Source: Talinum fruticosum (lineage: Eukaryota > Streptophyta > Magnoliopsida > Caryophyllales > Talinaceae). From it: a DNA stretch of 64,000 nucleotides. The DNA is taken from assembly GCA_021018815.1 (NCBI GenBank), contig JAITYX010000076.1, positions 1,116,001 through 1,180,000 on the forward strand. Reading direction: 5' to 3'. A program made the position numbers and the translations under genes. This document shows, piece by piece, positions 1-14,700 of the stretch (positions are counted from its first letter, which is position 1; the number at the start of each line of letters is the position of its first letter). A model generated the notes under the pieces. The model was given only the letters and a program-made list of their open reading frames with translations, was not told where the DNA came from and did not search any database.

Positions 1-3000
1 GGTGGATTTTCTTTGATCTGTTGTCGCTCCTCTTGGTACTCGTAGTCGAGTTGGGGATAGCTTTGTTCTTGATCTCCATTCCGCAAAGGCTCTTTTTGCT
101 CCGATTAACGCTTTGAGATAGTTAAAATCTTCATCTCTAAAGGTGAGAGCATTCCTTTCCTTCCGGATACTCCATAGCAGGAACAAAAACCTTTGAAAGT
201 GATCCGGGTGAAGGGAGGAGCGGGCTGCAGAAATGGTACATCTTCCGGTAGAGGTGGATGGGATGAAATTAGTGGTGTGTAGCCAATGGTGACTAGAAGC
301 TGCTGCCCACACTAGTTGTGTTCGAGGGAATAAAAAGAAGAGGTGATCTTCGATTCTTCCTGTAAATTACAAGCACTTACAGGTGGGATCAATTTGGATC
401 CCTTTTCTCGCTAGATTCTTTTTGAGTGGAATGCTTTTTTGCAATAGTTGCCGGACAAAAATTTTGATCTTTGGTGGAACGTTAATTTTCCATATCCATC
501 TTCCTTCCCAAGGATGCTGCCTGACAACAGATTGTGCTAAATTTGTGGTCGACTTTGTGGAGAAATTTCCATTCCCCAAGATACCCCAACAATTTTCATC
601 ATTTGTGGGAAATGCTGGGAGTGGTATGCTTTTGATGATAGGGACAAGGTTAATTGGCGGGATGGTCTCCAGTTTTGGGACATTCCAACTATTATCGTTT
701 TTGATAAAGTCGCTAACTTTGCATTGTAATTAAGTGAAAGAGGGTCAAAACTCGTCATCCGGATGAGACTTTGATCCTGGCACCAAATATCGGACCGGAA
801 AAGGATGTCTTTCCCATTCCCGATTTTCCATCTAATTCCTTTACTAAAAATAGTATAGCAATTAAACAAATTTTTCCAAACCCAAGAATCTGTGCTTTTC
901 GACTTAACTTTAAACAGACCATCTTGTCTCATATATTTACTCTTTATATGTTTTGTCCAAAGATTATCGGGTTCCCTTAATAGTTTCCGAGATAAGTTTA
1001 CATTGAAAAGTAGTGTTAATATCCTCCGTTTTACGTAAACCCAAACCCCTAGCACCTTGGGTTGGCAAACACGATCCCATGCAATCATGGGTAAGCCTTT
1101 GCTAGTTGTGGATTTCCGGAAGAAATTCTCGTTAATCCTATCCAGCGAGTCGGAGGTGGACTTTGGGAGTTTAAAACACTCGCATTGTGTGGGTAGGAAG
1201 AGATTCGAGGTTTGATTGGATCAAGACCACTCTTCCTACTTTCGACAAAGTGCCCGCTTTCCAAGTACTAAGATTTTTATTAGCACGGTCAATAATGGGT
1301 GAAAATAGAGGTATTTTCCTCTTTCCTTGGACTACAAGCGCATCCTAAATATTTACCAAGAGATTCAACTGTAGGGATGTGGAAAATGGCCGAGGCTATC
1401 TCCTTTTCCCTTCTAGAAGTATTGGAGGAGAAAATCATGGAGGACTTGTGGAAATTGATCGAGTTGACCCGAGGATGCACAAAACTCATCCATAATTTTT
1501 TTAGAGAGCAGAAGGATTGGGCTTTGGCTTTACAAAAGAGCAAGTCTGTCATCCGCGAAGAAGAGAGCTGGGAGGACATCACCTTTTACACAAATTTTGA
1601 TCCCTATCCCACTTTTCCTGCTCATACTTTCCTTCATGAGACTCGGCGAAAGAGCTTCCATGCGAGATAAGGAAGAGATATGGAGACAGGGGATTACCTT
1701 GTCTAAGGCCTCTTGTGGGGAGGAGAAACCCGATGGGTTGGTCATTAATCGAGGATAGAGTAAGAGACTGTTGATATGCATTCTTTAATCCACTCGATCC
1801 ATTTTTGAGGAAAACCCATAGCAGACATGCATTGGACTTAAAAATCTCATTCGATCCTATCGTAAGCTTTTTCCATGTCAAGTTTGAGAGCTGCCCATCC
1901 TGTTTTAGTGTTTGTATTCTTGAATTTATGCATAACTTCATGGGCTAGAAGAATATTATCATGGATCTGTCTACCGGGAACAAACGCACACTTGCATGGG
2001 GAGATTAAACAATCCAAGCAGGAGCGTAGACGATTAGCCAAAATTTTTGCAATAATTTTGTAAATCGTGTTACACAAGCTAATAGGTCTAAAATGATTTG
2101 TAGCACACGGGTCATCTACTTTCGGTATAAGAGTGATAAAAGTATGATTAATTTCTTTAAAGATTTTTCTTTTTCATAGAAATTATTAACCAATGTGACT
2201 AAATCCTAATTGATTATCTCCCAATATTTTTGGAAGAAGTTAGGTCCAAAACCATCCGGACCTGGTGCTTTTGAGGGTTCCATATGGAAGACTGCAGTCT
2301 TTATCTCTTCAAGAGAGAATTTTTTGGTGAGATCCTTCCGTTGTTGATCATTAAGTCCTGTTAGTAGGGGAATAGATGTTCTGATCCGATTAGGATTAGT
2401 TGTAAAACGGTTTTTAAAATCATTGACAATAATGTTCCCGATTGATCTGAATATCCTCGTTCCACACACCGGATGAGTCTTTGATTCTCGTAATTGATTT
2501 TCTTCTTTTTCTAGCTGAGACAGATTTATGGAAAAAGTTAGAATTTCTGTCTCCTTCGTTAACCATTTGTGTCTAGAAAACTTACCCCAATAGCGTTGAT
2601 TAAATATCAATAGCTTTTCTCTTTGCCTAATCAAGCGATTAAACCAATGATTTAGTCTTGGGCTAATGGGGTCATTAATAAGTTTGTCTTCAACATAAAT
2701 TAGCTTTTCTGTGTTCCTTTCCATTTTAGCACGAAAATTATTGTTAGTAGCTCTATTCCAAACTTTAAGTTCACCTTTAATTCTCTTTAATTTTGTAACT
2801 AATCGAAACATGTTGGTCCCCTTACCATTGTGCTGCCAACAACTTTGAACGATTTTCTCCACTTTCGGAGAGTTAACCCGAGTGGGGCTGGAATCGAAAA
2901 CTGCGATTCTTTTGCTTAGTAATTCTAGGAGAAGTATCGAGAAGGACGTATGAGTGATCCGAGAAAGAAAAAGGGCCATGCCTTACTTCAGCCGTTGGAT

Positions 3001-6000
3001 AAACGTTTATCCAGTCTTGTCTAGCCATGACTCTATCTAATTGTTCATAAATCATTCCACCTCTAAAACATTTCTTCCATGTAAAAATTCGTCCGATAGG
3101 GGGCAAACTAGTGCCCTCAATCTCCCGGAGGAAGTTTCTAAGCCGATGGGTCCTTTCCGGAAACAACGTAATCTCACCTCGTTTCTCATCGGGGTGAGCT
3201 AATTCATTGAGATCCCCAATGATGCACCATGGGAGATCAAACACGACATTAAGTAAAGGGAGTTTGTTCTAGAAATTGGCTTTATCTCTTAGTTGAGTCG
3301 GGCCGTAAACCCCGAAATAATAGTTTCTTGGTTTGTATTCTTATCCTTAACAAAAAGGTGGATAGCTCTTTCTTCTTTTGAGAGAATATGAATGTCAACA
3401 TTGTCGGTATTCCATAGAACCCAAATCCCTCCCGCATGGTTTATAGGAGGGACAAGATCAAATTTATCAAAACCTAGCGATTTGGCAATGTTGAGTGCAT
3501 TGACCTCATTAACCATGGTTTCGATAAGAAACATTATATCCGGGTTATGTAAATTTTTCACGTATTTAATTTCACATAACATTTTTTCTCTTTTAGACCC
3601 TTGTATATTCCAACTGATAATCTTCATGAAAAAATAAGAATACTAAATAGATCCGAGGGCCGTCCCCACTTTCATGTGCAAAGGATGAATAATCCTATTT
3701 ACCCAGGTGAATCAAAAGAAATTGTCTTAAAGGAGAACAGAGCAAGTATATTCTTTGCAATAGGACATGACCCAGAGGGATCCATCCTCTATTTATCCGT
3801 AAGTCGGGTATGTGACCTGATTCGTTCAACATGCGAAGCAATATTCGGGACCTCGGAAGGGGATCGGAACAAACCAAAAAGAACTAAATGACATAAACTT
3901 ATACATGTGAGCCAAGCATGAACGATCATACACAAATTCATAAACCTGTGAACATATAGAGACCGAGCAAAATTCTAAATCAATAATCATCCAACATTGG
4001 AAAAAGTTCGGCTTACAAAGCAAGATTCGGGCCCTTATAGGGTTGGTCATAAAGACAGCCTTAGGAACCTTAGTGAAGGCTGAGATTCCACTCACCGAAA
4101 TGATACAAACATAAACAAATAAGAATTGCGAGATAAAAGAAATCTAAAAAATTTAGAGTCCCAAACTTGAAGTAAAAAGATAAAAAACATCTTGTCCAAG
4201 CTCCACTTCGATAAGTCCGACAGTCTTCAATCCAAGCATTCCATTCTCGACTTAGAACCAAAGCCCCAAATAATAAGCAAATAAAAAAACATAAGTCGTG
4301 GAAATAAAGACTGCAACGATGAAAGAACATACTTGGACCTAAGCATACATAAATAAGCCCTTCTAAATAAAACAAAAAAACGAAGTCATATCTTCCCAAT
4401 ACGAGACCCTTTGAACTGCACCAAGATGATCGAAGAGAAAGTAAACGGAATAATAGATCGACGATGGCAAATGAGATAATAGAAGTCTCGGACCTAGCAA
4501 ATTCATCATCATCGACTATCACTTTACTAGGCGGCAAAGAACTAAATGGCTTCCAACCCGGAAAGGGGGCAGCACACACAACGGAGATTGCCACCCTAGT
4601 AGAAATAACGGCATCCAAATAAACTCGCAAATTATCGGTAAGAGTGACTAAGAATTCATCAACGACGAAGGTCCGATCATCGTACATATAAACATTCGAG
4701 TACCCCAAGGGGAGCGCGAGCCCAAGCAAAATCAAACCAGTAAAGGTTGTTCCATCCAACGACCTTGGTAACCAAACTAGAGGTCCGATTACTCTCGCCT
4801 TAACAAAAACAAAGAAAAACATGATACAGCAATAGCGACCATCAATAAGCATAACTAAGCATAAATTCACGGAAAATGAAGAACCCACTATAGCTAAAGT
4901 CAAACCCAACCGGATAGCACCTTGAACACCCATGAATCGAAAACAGGAATTGATCCAGATAGATAGACACAACAGCAGTGACAAGAAGATAAAACCTAAT
5001 TGCTTGAAATATCACAAGAGGCACACACCAAGTAACAACGACAAAAGAAACCGAACAAATACCTCATGCGGACTAACCGACGATTCGGTGAGTAGAAAAC
5101 AAAGACAACAGAGTAAACACCAACAAGAAACCGAGACAACGAAAAGATAGCCCCAAAGACTGATAACAATCGGGGTTGAGTAACCAGGGCACAGTGCAAA
5201 ATCTATCCCGACTTATAGTAACTCTAAAACAAACCATATCACGGACCCTAGAACAGGTAGCACGATAACGAGAGCGAGAGACAAGCAAGGTAAGGCCGGA
5301 GACAAACCCCATCAGCCAAAATCACGCTATAGAACCAAGAACAAAAGCTAATAAGATAAGGTCGGGGACAAAAATCAACAACCACAAGTCAATAGAAATA
5401 ACGAAAGGCCCTTCATCGTAGAAAACCTAAAGCAAGTGTACGCTAATGTAAATCAAGCACCGACCCGAAAAATTGGCGAGAATCCATCGATGAAGAGACC
5501 CATCAGGGTAAATTGTAGAACAAAGAAAACCTTTGAGCCGAAAAAAGCGCACCGTAGCGGATGTTTCGATAAAGCCCCATAAACGAAGCCGGTATCACCC
5601 TTAGAGTAGGTAGCCGATTCTTGAATAGAAGAAGACTCCGATAGGTCGCCGATCTTACATAATCACCAACATATTTGACATCTCCTTCCCTCAACGGGAA
5701 AAATCGGGACCAATCAACGAGGGTTCTTTCCTCTTCGGATAGAGATACACGAAGTGGGATGAAGAAATCCGGGAGCGATGGTCCGAAAATGATCGAGACC
5801 GATCCGAAACAGGAGCTTGGAGACAGACACTGAGATGGGTAGTAGCACACTAGGGTTAGACGCGAGGGCAAGTTTTGTCAAGAGGTGTGAGAATGAACGG
5901 TTGGGATTGACGATAGAGTGAGTTAGAAATTGTTGCATTAAAATGCTAGGTTTAGAGAAAGCATCGTTTGGAGGTTCAGGGGCGGGTCAATCAAAGGGTC

Positions 6001-6095
6001 CATGAGGGTGTCGAAGCAAATGAAATCTTCTCTCTCTAGATAGTGAGACCTCTCTCTCTAAAGAAGTCTTTTTGCCTCCCTTCGTAATACTCTTA
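1..6095 (-). mobile_element. Degenerate LINE (L1-type) retrotransposon, 3' end off the left edge
   Basis: The minus strand carries, in order from high to low coordinate, an endonuclease/exonuclease/phosphatase domain (3627-2880), a reverse transcriptase (about 2290-1530) and a zf-RVT region (about 1090-360). This is the order of ORF2 in plant L1 LINEs. The 3' end lies beyond base 1. I place the 5' end near 6095 because the minus strand there starts with CT/GA-rich stretches around 6030-6065, and AT-rich spacer begins beyond. That boundary is inference. The 2.4 kb between 3640 and 6095 shows no recognisable ORF1 (no CCHC knuckle or DUF4283 seen), so it could be a long 5' UTR, a decayed ORF1 or another repeat. 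The coding parts are broken by many frameshifts, so the element is not autonomous. Confidence 0.8.
360..3627 (-). pseudogene. LINE ORF2 pseudogene: endonuclease, reverse transcriptase, zf-RVT
   Basis: The reading starts at an ATG at 3627 with MKIISWNIQG, the usual N-terminus of the LINE AP-endonuclease. Further on are GDLNE (about 3215) and SDHS (about 2960), the later endonuclease motifs. A linker leads to SKAPGPDGF (about 2250), the usual entry to plant LINE reverse transcriptase. Then come FVPGRQIHDNILLAHE and KLDMEKAYDR (about 1990-1850), GLRQGNPLSPYLF (about 1720-1680) and FADD (about 1550), the catalytic YxDD-type motif. The C-terminal part has AWDRVCQPK (about 1080) and WKINVPPKIKIFVRQLL (about 490), typical of zf-RVT. 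Known role: target-primed reverse transcription of the element RNA. The frame changes at least between 3289/3244, 2206/2077, 1941/1781 and 1530/1088, so no full protein can be made. Confidence 0.85.
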
Positions 6096-6439
6096 AGGAA
6101 TTGCTTAACACAACCTTAGGTTGAAAGAGATATTCACATATATGCCCTCGACCTTTCGATTTTTATTTTTTAAAACCCTCACATTTTTCAATAATTTATA
6201 CCTCTTTCACTTTTTACATAAAATGATCCCGAACACTCAAAATTATAAAAATGCCCTTATATTTGTAAATTATAATTATAAAATGTATAACTTTTTTTTG
6301 TTCTAATTTGTTGTTTTGTAACCTTAATAATTTTACTAAAAATTTTAAGATTTTATATTCATTTACTTCTTATTATTTTCTGTTTTCTAAAAAAATTATG
6401 AGTAATGGATTGTTTTTTTAATTTTAATGTCCAAATTCA

Positions 6440-7435
6440 CTTTTTTGGTAAAAAGGATAAGCTTTCATCATTAATAAAGCAAGTAATTACATCATAAACA
6501 CTGCGTACATGTAGGGAAAAATTAGTAGTTTAACGACTTTATATTCATCCTTTAGATACCTTCGTCACATTGATCAATTGATGATGTCTAATTGTCACTT
6601 TATCTTATTGAGCATTTGCTCTTTGGATATGCTTTCTCTTGGAAATACCCGGGTTTCTTTAGTTTCATATGTTATAGCACATTGCAACTACCAACTGGGC
6701 AATGACTGCTAGTTGTGTGTGAGGCACCTTTATACCATTAAATCAATCATTCCAAACCGTACGCCGTCTTGCTCACAATTCTGCATTTGTAATATATTGA
6801 GTGTGTCATGTGCAAACTTACATTATAAAAACAAGTGTTCAATGATTTCATGTTGGTCACGAAGTTGCATGCCGCACTCGATGCTTTCCAGATGGTTTCC
6901 ATGTATGCGATCTGTCTCTAATAAGCGGCTTCCTCTTGAAAATCATCCAAAAGCAAAAAACATGTGCGGATAGTGTGCATTTATGCCACACAAATTTCCA
7001 CCACCATGGCTCGGGTTTGGGGTCTTCCAAGGCCTTATATGCAAGTTTAACCTTGTAATTGTTTTGTCTGTAAGACTGTCCATTCCTCTTGTTCATCATT
7101 CATTAACCGGATAGGTGTTTCCTTAATTTCATGAGATGATTGAAGTAACCGGCTTGAGCCCACCTTCACGATGGCATGTTTCCAATTATTCCCTTTCAAA
7201 TAAATTTCGTGGATCAATCTTATCCAAATACTTTTTACATTAGTTGAAATGTGCTAGAGGTGTTTACCAACCGGAGTTTTGTTCAAATCTTTTTCTACTT
7301 TTGATTTCTAGTCTCCCTCGATTTTGGGGATAGCAAATCTCATCCCAAGCCATTGGGATAATCTTTCTAGTACCCTATGAACCACCCCAAATAAAATTTT
7401 TGCGTACTTTCTCAACCCTTTTAATCATGTGATTT
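6440..7435 (-). mobile_element. 5'-truncated LINE fragment (zf-RVT region plus 3' tail)
   Basis: Read on the minus strand, about 7400-7300 encodes a degraded form of the LINE segment with AWDEICYP. Positions 7099-6857 encode YKVKLAYKALEDPKPEPWWW followed by an FVWHKCTLSAHVFCFWMIF stretch, the zf-RVT signature. The element ends near 6440 with a run that reads TTTACCAAAAAA on the minus strand, a typical plant LINE 3' terminus with a short A tail. Only the last ~1 kb is present, as expected from incomplete target-primed reverse transcription. It is not the same copy as the element at 1-6095, because zf-RVT occurs in both. Confidence 0.7.
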
Positions 7436-8794
<1,359 letters not shown>

Positions 8795-11700
8795 ATGGGC
8801 GTTGATATGGAGACTTCTCCGAGCTATTTCGATCCTCAAGACATCAGCATCAGGGAGCAGTATCGTCGATACGGGTATTCTTCCCTCTTTTCATTTATTT
8901 GTTTACTTTTTGCCCTTTGCTGAAATTATTGTTGCTTCCAACTGTTGAATTGTGTATCAATTTGGGCGTTTTAGGTTGCACATTTGGTCAATTGGTTAAT
9001 GGATTTTTATTGTATGGGGAGAAAATAACACTTTAATTATTGGTCCCTTCGAAGGTGGATTTTGCACATTTTGATTAACATGATGTAATTGTTGAAGAAG
9101 AATGTTCAAATGCAGTTTGTATAGGTGTAAAAGCAGTTTCGACAAGGTTCAATAAAGCAATTTGAGTTCTATCTTATGGCGACTGCTAATGCTGGTGTGT
9201 TTTTAGTTTTAGTATCCTTAGGAAGCCGAAGTTATATAACTTTCCTTAGACAATTGCTCAGCAGAATAGACGTGCAATTGAATCAAACCGAGCTAATTCT
9301 TCGCTGGCTTGGTTTGGGCTTAGTTTGTGCGGATGGAAACCAAGACTTGGCTAGCCTCAAAGTCTCATTATGCTTCTGAAGCTTATGCTCAGCATAGCAC
9401 TTCGGTCTGCTCAATCTGGGATTCAAGAAGTATGAAGGCTATGACTAAATAATGAATTGCCTGGATCATGCGCAAAATGAAAATAAGGTTACAACAAAAG
9501 ATAGAAACAAAAGTACAGACATTTCATGCTCATTTTAGCGTATGTTAATCTTATCAAGTCATACTATCATTCTGGTAAATCATGCCTCCAACACAGGCAT
9601 GAAAAAAGAAGAAGCTTGGTCCTATTCAAAGAGACCGCATGGATAAACTCACACTAACCCACCAATTTAGGATGATCCAATTTGGGATTTTCCTTAGGAG
9701 GTATTGGGAAGGAATTAGAATTTAATAATATCGATACATGCAGAAGAAAAGGTTCTCTATTGATTCAAGGATCCTACCTATGGGATAGGGATAGAGGAAG
9801 AGGAAAACAGAGAATTTCACTTAGCACTTTTAATCGAAAAGAAAATCAATCTGATTTATTTCTGACACCTTGCTCCAGTGAGAAAGTGGGTCAGATTCTA
9901 CAGGATTAAACTTGTTGGACTTAATTGAAGAATTATGAAAGAGATCTAATGTCTTGGAAAGAATTGACGAGAGCCGTATCCGTGAAAATCTCATGTACGG
10001 TTTTGTAGAGTGGAAGTAAGGGTGGCTTAGATTATCTATTAACTTTTCCATTATCACCCCCAAAACCAAACTCTGGCTTATGTGAAGTTGCCAGAGTATG
10101 ATTAACCTCTGGATTTGAAATCAGTGCTTACATACCTGGAATTGACCATAATTTACAAGGAAATTCTGTAGTCTTAGTAAGAGGGGAAGGGTTAAGGATT
10201 TATTGATCTGAGATCTTGGCATTGGAATAAGTTGGTAGTGAGCCAAGCCAGCTATGGACAGGATTAACAAGTTAGCTTGAAGTTGGGTTGATTGGAGTTG
10301 GAGCCGAGCTGAAGTTCGTTGAGCTGATTCCGTTCAGTTACAACCTTGAGAACCATTTCTAGATCAAGTTTCGAAACAGGAGGTCTTGATAGTGTGTTTT
10401 ATGTCTCCTTTGTTTGGCCTAATAGACATCTGCGTTACAATCCTCTCTGCCCCCTGTTTTCTGTTCCTTGCTGTATTTGGTTTAACTCATTTAGCATCTT
10501 CAGCTAATGGTTGGTTAGTTGGTTACTTGGTTTGGCTTTATTGCTTGGAGTCTTTTTAGATTTATCTTAAGAGACTTCTCTTCCAATGAAGGGATGATAA
10601 TGTAGAGCTGTTCTGTGTTGGCTTTTATTTGGCACAAGAACTATGAAGCATCTCATTGGAGGTCAATAACAGAAATTTTCAGAAACCAGATACTCCTGGA
10701 GGATTTGCATTGGGGTGAAGTGGTTTTCTTGCTATTGTGATGGGTTTTCTGTGATGATGTTCTTCCATGGGGATCTACTGTCCTATATTCATTGTAATTG
10801 TAAAGCATTGGACAAAATTGATGCTTATCTTACAGGGAATCCTATCCTCTATTTTGTTCACTATGTCCATTCTGGTGAAAGCTCTTGTTTTATATGAAAA
10901 TGGGCTATTTTGTTGCCATAAACAAATGAATGCAAGCTGTATGGATGCATTATGTGAATTTTGGAAAGCCTAAACTGAATTTAATTAGTTTGATGAGATG
11001 AATTGGCTTCCCATGGTACCTCAACTAATTTCCATTTCCACCAAAAATGCGGAACAAGAGAATAGCAGTGGAAGAAAGGGCGAAAAGCAAGCAGAAGAAA
11101 CCGCCTTGAAAGATTAAAATCTAAAAGACGAGTCAAAGAGGGATATATTTGAACGTTGTTGGAATCACATAATGGAATTTGTGGTAGTTTCTGATGCAGA
11201 AGCATCTTCGAACATGCCCATGGTCTTATGAGTACACATAAAGAAGCATTTTTTTTATGATGAAGGGGTAATGTCTGATATTTTGGTAAAATCGGATTTG
11301 GTGAAGGATGACTCAATTAAGATTTTGAATTTTGGGTTATTGCCGTGCAATAGGGTCATCCCTGAGTTATCACCAGTCCCCTAGGCATGGATCTGTGTTA
11401 ATTCCTGAGCTTTTCTTTTTCTGATTTCAAACTGTTAAAACTGTGACCTAAAGCTGGGTTTTTCTTCACAAGAACTGTATACTTTGTTGATATTCTTTCT
11501 AAGGAGTTGTAACTAGTATTATGTAGGATGATTTTGCTTTGCCAAAACCCCTTTTTTGATTCTTAATCAGATTTTCTTTGTCCGATGGAGCGAAGTATGA
11601 CAGATAGTCAGGAAATTATTAAGATGGGTTGTACTGAAAGAACATCAGTTGAGTTGCTGCAAGATGCTACCATCTGCCGCATATTTCTTCCTTAAATTTT

Positions 11701-14700
11701 TTTCTTGTTCGGGGTGGGTGAAGGTATGCATTGTGGTATACACTTGTGCTAATGTTGAGAAGTAGAGGAATTCTTTTTCTTATTGTTTGGGAATTAGGTG
11801 ATATAGTGATTGGTTTACATGCAGGAAAAGGCATTCTCCTGCTAGCATTTCACCACTCCAAGATAGCCCAGCGTCTAAATTTGGGGATGCTAGGAGATCT
11901 AACACCGCATTGTTCCTCGAAGACATCAAACAAGAGGTGGAGAGCCTGGATTATCGAGAAGGAACACCTGCAAGGACACATTCTGCTTACAGAAGAAGGT
12001 CTCCAGATAGTCGAGTAATATCTGATATTGATGCTGGACTTTTTCATCACATCGGGGTGAAAGTTATTCTTTGAAAGCATGCAAGATTGAGGATGATGTG
12101 CTGGATTCTGGCGAAACAACATTTTCTTTATTTGCTTCTCTTCTAGATTCTGCTCGTCAAGGTGCTTAAACTATTTATTTGATTGCACAGGTTAAGTTTT
12201 ACCTGTACTTCCTGCCAATTTGATTGTATCTGATGAAGTGTATTTTGACTGTGGCAGGGCTCATATCAGTTCCTGATCTAATTCTTCAGTTGGAGAAATC
12301 ATGTCGTGATGTTTCTGAATGTATAAGGTCTGTAACATTTTACTCGGAGTTTTGCTGTTGTACTTCTATTTTGTGGATCACAACTCAAGTTCCTTTTCAA
12401 AAAGTTTGCAGTTAACAAGTTACAAACATGAGATATGTGCTTATAGAAAGTTTCACAGCGTTATTTGACTTTTGTACGCATTCATTTGGAATGAAAAATT
12501 TGTCTGTTTAAACCCTCATATTGCCTTGTGTCCTCCTGTGATATTCATAATTGTGAAAAATTTCTTGTTGCCGCACCTTGAACTTGAAAGGCATCCTGTT
12601 TCCATGCCAAATTGAAGATTGAGGTTAGATAGTGCCTTTATTAAGGTTTCTTATTGAACACATGAAACTAAGAGCCCTAATGGGCAACGCTAGGTAGCTA
12701 ACATTAAGCTGCGATACCGTTTAGGAACCAGAAGAAAGGACTACTTGGGACCTGAAATTCGGGATCTAGGGAGAAATATTCTAGAAGCTATTATTGCTTA
12801 ACCCCCATAGTTTGCTCTGGCTCTGAAGCCTGTGGGAAGCTTAAATTTATCTATTTATTGGACATTTAAGATGGGTCTGTAGAATTTTGTGAACCTTCTA
12901 ATGCATTATCCTGTTGGTGTCATCTCCTTCCTGCAGTTGAATTCATGTGCTTTGTTGGATCAACCATTCTTAATATATGTGATGGTGGTTAATTAGTTGC
13001 ATCAAATCCATTCAATATAAAATAAGACCAAATATTTTCCATATTTCATTTTATCGTGTCAAGGGATTTAATGGTGTGCAATCAAATTTTTCCTCAGAAG
13101 TCTTCTCTTTGTTCTTGAAGGAACATGGTTTTCCTCAAAATAGTTTTTTAATTGGTTGCCATCCGTGTTTGTTCATTCTAGTTTTGAGATATTGAAATGC
13201 GGAGAAACTATACGTTTTAACCTTACTCTGAAGTGAGATGCACTTCCACTTCAGTTTTTGTGTTTAAGAATGTTGAAGAGGTTGATAATATTATGCTAGA
13301 ATCTTCCTGTGAAAATGTGTCTGAGAAGGGTTATTGTGCTACCGCTGAAAATTCTTGGCTGCACTTTAAATTATGCTGTCAAATGCAGTTTGAAACTTAT
13401 ACACCTTCTTTTATTCACACTTTGGATCCTTTTCTTTTTTCAATCCTTTTTCCCAAAAGTTGGGGACTTTGGGGGTCTCACTGCAGTGAAAATTTCTCTT
13501 GACCGTTAATGCACATACTTTCAGGTACGGGTTTAATGAGAGGCATCGTATTGTGGAGGACAGACTGATGAGGCAAAATGCTCAGCTCTTGCTTGATGAA
13601 GCTGCATCCTGGTCGCTTCTGTGGTATCTCTATGGAAAAGGAAATTGAATTTCTATCCATCTTATGTTGCAGTCGACCTTGTCATTCTAATGTTTTTAAA
13701 TACACGATAGCCACTTATCCTCCTGGGGGAGGGGAGCGACTTTTACTGGGGATATTTTTAAACAGCCATCCCCTGTGCAGAAATTCTTATTTTTCTATTC
13801 TCAATCATTTATTTGTTTTTGCATCTTTTATCAAATCTGAATGAGATGCAGTCAGCATTGTCTCCAAGGAGATGAAGCATTTTAAAGTATAACATTTTTT
13901 GTCTGGTTTGTTTCTGATTATATTGGTCTTATGTTTCTAGTATCAGCTGAAAGATAGTTGCTTCTCATCATTTGCAAGTTCTGTTATAGGCCACTGATCT
14001 ATTCATGGTGACCTAGGAATGAACGATTGTCTGTCCCTTTTTCTTTACTCTTTTTGGTTTTGGGTAATAAAAGTCATTAGGTTCGAAACATGATAATCTA
14101 CGAGCTTGAGGATCAATAGCCCTATAGAACTGTTAAATAAAGTCTAGTTCTTTGTAACAATTGTCCTTATCGCTTCATGTTTGTTCCAGTCTTCCAGATA
14201 TCTTTGCTTCTCTTGCAATGACATTTCTTGTTTTTTGAAATTTTCTGAGTGTCTAGTTGTCATCTCTCTGATTGGGAAATTAGTTTGTGGGAGTAGGGGT
14301 ATGCCTTATGTTTCTTCAGAGGGCCAGGGGGAGGGGAGGGAGGGAGGGGAGGGTGTTGAAACTTTCATGCATATATCATAGTTGAATGGAACATGCTGTT
14401 GAGATAATTCCATTCTGATCTTGGATCAGGAAAATGATATGTTATGCTGTCCCTGCATATATGATGTATCCGGGTTGTGTGGATATACTTTTATTTACAA
14501 TTCTAATGGATATGCATAGTACCATATTGGTGCACTGACGTATATGAAGAGTTCATCCGGAGCTTTAAGAGTAGCTGTTGAATGTTGGTCAGCTGGTCCT
14601 CTTTGAATTCATGCCTCTCCACTGATATTCTACGTATCTTTTGGACATTTCATTTTGGATTTCTTCAAGAATAAAGGGTCTCGAGAGTGGGGGGTAGCTC

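Noticed and set aside
4070..4984. 304-residue minus-strand ORF as a host gene
   Set aside because: Hydrophobic, Phe/Leu/Cys-rich composition, no family motif, no splice context, and it lies in the probable LINE 5' region; reported only as a question.
10045..10205. Functional rps12 gene
   Set aside because: Frameshifts and stops, missing exons 1 and 3, and its place inside a nuclear intron show it is a plastid DNA fossil.
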